The position numbers and the translations under genes were made by a program. A DNA stretch of 64,000 bases from Lachnospira pectinoschiza. Lineage in GTDB: Bacteria > Bacillota > Clostridia > Lachnospirales > Lachnospiraceae. The notes under the pieces were generated by a model. The model was not told the DNA's origin. It did not search any database and saw only the letters and a list, made by a program, of their open reading frames with translations. Position 1 is the stretch's first letter, and every line of letters begins with the position of its first letter. The DNA lies in contig NZ_JAJCRR010000001.1 of assembly GCF_020564355.1 (NCBI RefSeq), forward strand, positions 186,001-250,000. Reading direction: 5' to 3'. Shown here piece by piece: positions 59,497 to 64,000 of the stretch.

Positions 59497-60702
59497 ATGG
59501 CTAAGAAAAATGAGAATATCGCAGAAGAAACAGTAAAAAAGACAACCAAAAAGGCAAAGACCGAAGGAGAAGCAGTAGAAAAAACAGAAGAAGAAATTGC
59601 TGCTGAAATCGCTGCGAAGTTTGATGAAAAATGTAAGGGACTGCTTCAGATTGCCAAAAAGAAGAAAAATGTACTTGATTATCAGGAAATTATGAATTAT
59701 TTCCTCGATACCGATTTTGAAGCCGATAAGATGGAAAAAGTCTTTGAATTCCTTGAAAATAATAATGTCGATGTTAAGATGGCGGATGATGATACAGACG
59801 ATGATGAAATTATTTTAGATGATGAAGATGATATTGATATTGAAAAAATTGATTTATCCGTACCGGATGGTGTAGGACTTGAAGACCCTGTCAGAATGTA
59901 TTTAAAGGAAATCGGTAAAGTGCCGCTGTTAAGCGCAGAAGAAGAAATCGAATATGCAAAGCGCATGGAACAGGGTGATGAAGAAGCAAAGAAGCGTCTT
60001 GCCGAGGCAAACCTTCGTCTGGTAGTCAGCATTGCCAAAAGATATGTAGGTCGTGGCATGCTGTTTTTGGATTTAATTCAGGAAGGTAATTTAGGTTTAA
60101 TTAAAGCGGTAGAAAAATTTGATTACCGCAAAGGTTATAAATTCAGTACGTATGCGACATGGTGGATTCGTCAGGCGATTACAAGAGCCATTGCAGACCA
60201 GGCAAGAACAATCCGTATCCCGGTGCATATGGTAGAAACGATTAACAAGCTGGTGCGTGTGTCCAGACAGTTATTACAGGAATTAGGCAGAGAGCCGTCC
60301 CCGGAAGAAATTGCAGAGGCAATGGATATTCCGGTAGAAAGAGTACGTGAAATCCAGAAGATTTCACAGGAACCGGTTTCACTTGAAACACCAATCGGTG
60401 AAGAAGAAGACAGCCATTTAGGAGATTTCATTCAGGATGATAACGTACCGGTTCCGGCAGAGGCAGCGGCTTCAACACTGTTAAAGGAACAGCTGGTAGA
60501 AGTCCTTGGAACGCTGACAGAAAGAGAACAGAAGGTGTTAAGGCTGCGTTTCGGCATGGATGACGGCAGAGCAAGAACCCTTGAAGAAGTCGGTAGAGAG
60601 TTTAATGTTACCAGAGAACGTATCCGTCAGATTGAGGCAAAGGCACTTAGAAAGTTAAGACATCCAAGCAGAAGCCGCAAATTGAAAGATTACTTAGACT
60701 AA
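59497..60702 (+). CDS. rpoD: Primary RNA polymerase sigma factor RpoD (SigA)
   Basis: 401 residues: N-terminal lysine/glutamate-rich region with a long acidic run (~85-120), region 1.2 ([16 protein letters not shown]), region 2 ([45 protein letters not shown]), region 3 and region 4 ([32 protein letters not shown]). ATG at 59497 after AGAAAGGTG; the GTG at 59488 is part of the site. Followed by trmK. Confidence 0.97.
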   Translation: MAKKNENIAEETVKKTTKKAKTEGEAVEKTEEEIAAEIAAKFDEKCKGLLQIAKKKKNVLDYQEIMNYFLDTDFEADKMEKVFEFLENNNVDVKMADDDTDDDEIILDDEDDIDIEKIDLSVPDGVGLEDPVRMYLKEIGKVPLLSAEEEIEYAKRMEQGDEEAKKRLAEANLRLVVSIAKRYVGRGMLFLDLIQEGNLGLIKAVEKFDYRKGYKFSTYATWWIRQAITRAIADQARTIRIPVHMVETINKLVRVSRQLLQELGREPSPEEIAEAMDIPVERVREIQKISQEPVSLETPIGEEEDSHLGDFIQDDNVPVPAEAAASTLLKEQLVEVLGTLTEREQKVLRLRFGMDDGRARTLEEVGREFNVTRERIRQIEAKALRKLRHPSRSRKLKDYLD

Positions 60703-60721
60703 TATTAATATAGGAACAATT

Positions 60722-61447
60722 ATGGAAGAACTGAATTTATCAGATAGACTGCGTCTGATTGCCGGTTTGATAAAAAAAGGAAGTAAAGTGGCAGATATCG
60801 GTACCGATCACGGATATCTGCCAATCTTTCTTGTAAAGAGTGGAATTACAGACCGTGTGATAGCAATGGACGTCAGGAAAGGACCTCTAAAAAAAGCAGA
60901 AGACAATACACGGGCATTTTGTGTGTTCGATCAGATTGAATTAAGACTTTCGGACGGACTGGCAGCACTTGAAAAGGGTGAGGCAGATACCGTTACCATT
61001 TCCGGCATGGGTGGAAGACTGATACAGTCGATTCTTACAAACGGTATGGAAAAGCTGGACAAATCAACACGGCTGATTGTATCGCCGCAGTCTGAACTGC
61101 GGGAATTCCGGATATTTTTAAAGGAAAAGGGATTTCTTGTTTTAGAAGAACATATGATGACAGAAGATGGTCAGTTTTATGTCATTATGGAATGTGTATA
61201 CATGGGTGCGGATTATGCACCGCAGACGATCGAGGAAGCAAAGCTTCGGTACGGAGAATCGCTTTTGCGTGAAAAAAACGAGAGCCTGAAAGCATATTTA
61301 TATAAAGAAAAGCGGATAGCAGAAGGAATTTACACACAGTTATCAGCACGAAACGGACAGGAAGCGGCAGTACAGGAGCGGTTAGGGCAGTTACGGAAGG
61401 ATTTGGATTGCATTGATTTTGCATTAGAATATTATAATTTTGCGTAA
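60722..61447 (+). CDS. trmK: tRNA (adenine(22)-N(1))-methyltransferase
   Basis: 241 residues. LSDRLRLIAGLIKKGSKVADIGTDHGYLPI, the SAM-binding start, and TVTISGMGGRLIQSIL match TrmK. Methylates A22 of tRNA. Position directly after rpoD is conserved in Firmicutes. AGGAAC before the ATG. Confidence 0.93.
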   Translation: MEELNLSDRLRLIAGLIKKGSKVADIGTDHGYLPIFLVKSGITDRVIAMDVRKGPLKKAEDNTRAFCVFDQIELRLSDGLAALEKGEADTVTISGMGGRLIQSILTNGMEKLDKSTRLIVSPQSELREFRIFLKEKGFLVLEEHMMTEDGQFYVIMECVYMGADYAPQTIEEAKLRYGESLLREKNESLKAYLYKEKRIAEGIYTQLSARNGQEAAVQERLGQLRKDLDCIDFALEYYNFA

Positions 61448-61471
61448 AATACGCAGGATGGGAGAAAAAAT

Positions 61472-63085
61472 ATGGGTAAGACATTATTTGAACTGGCAAA
61501 GCAGGCACAGCCGGATTATCCGCATCAGATTATTCTGGCAAAGGTTGATGGAAAACTTCATGAATTAAAAGATATGGAAATTGAAAATGAAAAGGTAGAA
61601 TATATTACAACGGCAGCTGCCGTTGGCAACGAAACCTATCGGAGAAGTGTAGTGCTTTTAATGCTGCATGCAATTTATCAGACGGCACCGGAACATTCAA
61701 TTGATCGTGTGACAATTGAATATTCTATCAGCAAAGGCTTATATTGCAGTTTAAAGGCAGATTTTCAGGTTACAGAAGAGTTCCTTGCAAGGGTAAAGAC
61801 AAAGATGCAGGAAATTGTTGCGGCAGATATTCCGATTACAAAGCGCATGATTCAGACGAGCGAAGCAGTAAAGCTGTTTGAAAAATACGGCATGGAGGAT
61901 AAGACCAAGCTGTTTAAATACCGCAGAAGCTCTTATGTAAACATTTATAACCTGGACGGATTTGAAGATTATTTTTACGGATATATGGCACCATCTACCG
62001 GAATGTTAGGTGTTTTTGATTTGTTTGTGTATGATGAAGGCTTTGTATTACAGCTGCCGGTTAAGGAAGCACCGGAAATTGTACCGGAATTTGCACCGCA
62101 GCAAAAACTGTTTCAGGTATTAAAAGAATCAACCCAGTGGGCAAATATGCTGGGAATTGATACTGTGGGCGCATTAAATGAGCATATTACAAATAATGAT
62201 ATGAACTCATTAATTCTTGTACAGGAAGCTCTTCAGGAACAGAAAATTGTTGAAATTGTCAACTCTATTAAAAAAAGAAAAAGTACAAAATTTGTAATGA
62301 TTGCAGGACCGTCATCTTCCGGAAAGACGACCTTTGCAAACCGCCTGTCCATTCAGCTTCGAGCAAACGGATACAAGCCGCATCCAATCAGTGTGGATAA
62401 CTATTTTGTAGAGCGTGAGCAGACACCGCTTGACGAAGACGGCAATTATAACTTTGAAGACCTGCATGCGATTGACATCGAGTTGTTTAACCGGCACATG
62501 GAGCAGCTTCTGGAAGGAAAGCGTGTCTGTATGCCGACCTTTAACTTTAAGACGGGTAAAAAAGAATACGGAAATGATTATTTACAGCTTGGAGCGGAAG
62601 ACATTCTTGTTATCGAAGGAATTCACTGCTTAAACGATGAAATGTCCTATATGCTCCCAAAAGAAAGTAAATATAAAATTTACATCAGTGCGCTGACACA
62701 GTTAAATGTGGATGAACATAACCGTGTGGCAACAACCGACGGCAGATTAATCCGCCGTCTGGTGCGTGACAGCAGAACCCGTGGTGCGAGTGCTGCACGT
62801 ACTCTCGGCATGTGGGAATCTGTGCGCAAGGGCGAAGAAAAAAATATTTTCCCGTTTCAGGAGCATGCAGATGCGATGTTTAATTCGGCAATGCCGTATG
62901 AACTGTCCGTATTAAAGCCGTATGTAGAACCGCTGTTATTCTCAGTCGGAGAGGACGAACCGGAATATCAGGAAGCAAAGCGCCTGTTAAAGTTCCTTGC
63001 GTACTTCCTGCCGTATACCAGTGAAAACATACCGATTAATTCGATTGTAAGGGAATTTGTTGGCGGGGGATGTTTTAAGGTTTGA
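61472..63085 (+). CDS. Uridine kinase-like nucleoside kinase with N-terminal TGS-type domain
   Basis: 537 residues. N-terminal ~200 residues resemble the TGS/threonyl-tRNA synthetase editing region (NETYRRSVVLLMLHAIYQ), then a PRK/uridine kinase domain: Walker A IAGPSSSGKTTFANRLS, SVDNYFVEREQTPLDEDG, VIEGIHCLN and RRLVRDSRTRG. A common Clostridial architecture, exact substrate unclear. ATG after GGGAG; convergent with the next gene. Confidence 0.88.
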   Translation: MGKTLFELAKQAQPDYPHQIILAKVDGKLHELKDMEIENEKVEYITTAAAVGNETYRRSVVLLMLHAIYQTAPEHSIDRVTIEYSISKGLYCSLKADFQVTEEFLARVKTKMQEIVAADIPITKRMIQTSEAVKLFEKYGMEDKTKLFKYRRSSYVNIYNLDGFEDYFYGYMAPSTGMLGVFDLFVYDEGFVLQLPVKEAPEIVPEFAPQQKLFQVLKESTQWANMLGIDTVGALNEHITNNDMNSLILVQEALQEQKIVEIVNSIKKRKSTKFVMIAGPSSSGKTTFANRLSIQLRANGYKPHPISVDNYFVEREQTPLDEDGNYNFEDLHAIDIELFNRHMEQLLEGKRVCMPTFNFKTGKKEYGNDYLQLGAEDILVIEGIHCLNDEMSYMLPKESKYKIYISALTQLNVDEHNRVATTDGRLIRRLVRDSRTRGASAARTLGMWESVRKGEEKNIFPFQEHADAMFNSAMPYELSVLKPYVEPLLFSVGEDEPEYQEAKRLLKFLAYFLPYTSENIPINSIVREFVGGGCFKV

Positions 63086-63099
63086 GTTTTATCAGGCCG

Positions 63100-63132
63100 C
63101 ACCCTCACCGTCCGGTACTCCAGGTGAGGGTG
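63100..63132. terminator. GC-rich hairpin at convergent 3' ends
   Basis: CACCCTCACC (63100-63109) and GGTGAGGGTG (63123-63132) are perfectly complementary. It overlaps the last codons of the leftward gene and lies 15 bases past the kinase stop. No T-run, so efficiency is uncertain. Confidence 0.5.
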
Positions 63133-64000
63133 TCGGGGGTGCTGTAAGCTGTGATTGTTCCGCTTAAATCGGTACGCAGGATTTGAATATCCTGTGCTTC
63201 CAAGCGGGAAAGTGTTTTTTGTGCGGGGTGTCCGTAATCGTTGTCTGCGCCGACACTGATAACGGCAAAAGCAGGGTGTACGGCACGTAGAAATTTTTCG
63301 GTGGAAGAAGATGCACTTCCGTGGTGGCTTACCATATAGACGTCCGCAGAAAGATCTAAATTCTCATTTAACATGGCGGATTCGCTTTTTGACTGGGCAT
63401 CGCCAAGGATTAAAAAGCTGTGTGAAGAATCCGTCAGCCGGATACCGAGAGAGCGGTTGTTTTCTTCTTCATAGTCATAGCGGTCGGGGCAGACCACGGT
63501 AAAAGAGGCATTTCCTAAAATATAGGTGTCACCGACCTGTGGGTGTACCGGAGTGATATTCTGCTTTTTAAGACAATTTACATAGGACTGGTAAATTTTT
63601 GTATCAGCACTGTAATCCGGTGAAAGAACATTGCCAACGTCAAATTGATATAAAGCACCGATAATGCCGCTTACATGGTCGGCATCATAGTGTGAAATCA
63701 GTACATAGTCAAGTGCAGTAATACCCGCCTGCTGTAAGTAGCTGACTACAAAAGAGGAGTGGGAACGGTCACCGCCGTCAATCAGCATATAATGTCCGTC
63801 CGATTCCGCAAGCACACAGTTTCCCTGCCCGACATCTAAAAAGGTGACAGAAAGCGTTGTATTTTCGGGACGGCTTTCTGAATAGAAAAGTGCGGTGTCC
63901 TGTTTAGAAGAATTTGTAAATAAACCTTTCAGTGTATCCTGAAAAGAAGTCTTTACGGAAGCTGTCAGGTCAGGATTTAAAAGTCCGATATGACAGATAA
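63105..64000 (-). CDS. ComEC/Rec2-like metallo-beta-lactamase-fold protein (partial, N-terminus beyond window)
   Basis: The minus-strand frame is open from the right edge to the stop at 63105; about 298 residues are visible. FLDVGQGNCVLAESDGHYMLIDGG, then LISHYDADHVSGIIGAL and LGDAQSKSE, YMVSHHGSASSSTEKFL are the metallo-beta-lactamase fold of the ComEC C-terminal domain. Residues before FLDVGQG (FYSESRPENTTLSVT) suggest either a linker from a membrane ComEC part or a signal-anchor of a stand-alone hydrolase. An in-frame ATG at 63815 would delete the FLDVGQG strand and is not the start. Confidence 0.85.
   Translation of the reverse strand, partial: ICHIGLLNPDLTASVKTSFQDTLKGLFTNSSKQDTALFYSESRPENTTLSVTFLDVGQGNCVLAESDGHYMLIDGGDRSHSSFVVSYLQQAGITALDYVLISHYDADHVSGIIGALYQFDVGNVLSPDYSADTKIYQSYVNCLKKQNITPVHPQVGDTYILGNASFTVVCPDRYDYEEENNRSLGIRLTDSSHSFLILGDAQSKSESAMLNENLDLSADVYMVSHHGSASSSTEKFLRAVHPAFAVISVGADNDYGHPAQKTLSRLEAQDIQILRTDLSGTITAYSTPDTLTWSTGR

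Noticed and set aside
63105..63815. Complete 236-residue metallo-beta-lactamase gene starting at 63815
   Set aside because: The frame remains open to the window edge and the upstream residues FLDVGQGNCV are a conserved strand of the fold, so the gene is partial.

Overview
The window looks like a chromosomal segment of a low-to-moderate G+C Firmicute, most likely a gut-type Lachnospiraceae (Clostridia). Supporting signs are AGGAGG-type ribosome sites, frequent GTG/TTG starts, a fused accD-accA, an IMP cyclohydrolase of PurO type next to a stand-alone AICAR transformylase, the dnaG-rpoD-trmK block, DUF5050 and TIGR04086 proteins, and W/G-rich cell-surface repeats. No rRNA, tRNA or CRISPR array was seen.

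Layout. 1-6650: distal part of a type II fatty-acid operon (fabD end, fabG, fabF, accB, fabZ, accC, fused accDA). 6720-8890: AT-rich accessory patch with three 22-bp tandem operator-like repeats, a ParA-type ATPase gene broken by one stop codon, and a RelB/RelE-type toxin-antitoxin pair. 8948-10950: GntR-controlled ABC exporter. 10962-17137: arginine biosynthesis, argG divergent from argC-argJ-argB-argD, with probable ARG boxes between them. 17260-20301: solute-binding lipoprotein, small DMT-type membrane protein, and an RlmI-like methyltransferase.

20266-27287: a compact integrated element of about 7 kb, bounded by a perfect 21-bp direct repeat and inserted in the last codons of the RlmI-like gene. 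It carries a probable type I toxin-antitoxin locus with an antisense promoter, a divergent XRE repressor, an excisionase-like protein, HTH/wHTH proteins, a terminase-small-subunit-like protein, a sigma factor with a coupled partner, and a tyrosine integrase. It has no structural phage genes, so a phage-satellite-like lifestyle is a reasonable hypothesis. Beyond the right att copy lies the true original 3' end of the methyltransferase gene and a decayed Rpn-family gene.

27906-43269: mostly housekeeping (DUF5050 protein, chorismate mutase-prephenate dehydratase, a LytTR/GHKL two-component system with a recognisable LytTR operator in front of small exported proteins, a ZTP riboswitch controlling purO-purH', HAD hydrolase, PHP phosphoesterase, citrate synthase, ddl, murF). 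43380-54693: surface/secretion region with a minimal Tad-like locus (CpaF ATPase, TadB/C-like platform, four or five tiny single-TM or pilin-like proteins), a repeat-rich secreted protein, a 1421-residue InlB/ricin-type secreted protein and an Rpn-family protein. 54834-64000: CNNM transporter, TIGR04086 protein, dgt, dnaG, rpoD, trmK, a nucleoside kinase and a partial ComEC-like metallo-beta-lactamase-fold protein.

The most unusual cross-cutting signal is a family of modular palindromic intergenic elements (six sites). In four of them an 8-nt hairpin loop is complementary to an 8-nt stretch directly upstream of the downstream gene's Shine-Dalgarno, and in at least three the pairing is kept although the bases change. 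This looks like a repeated RNA element acting at translation starts.
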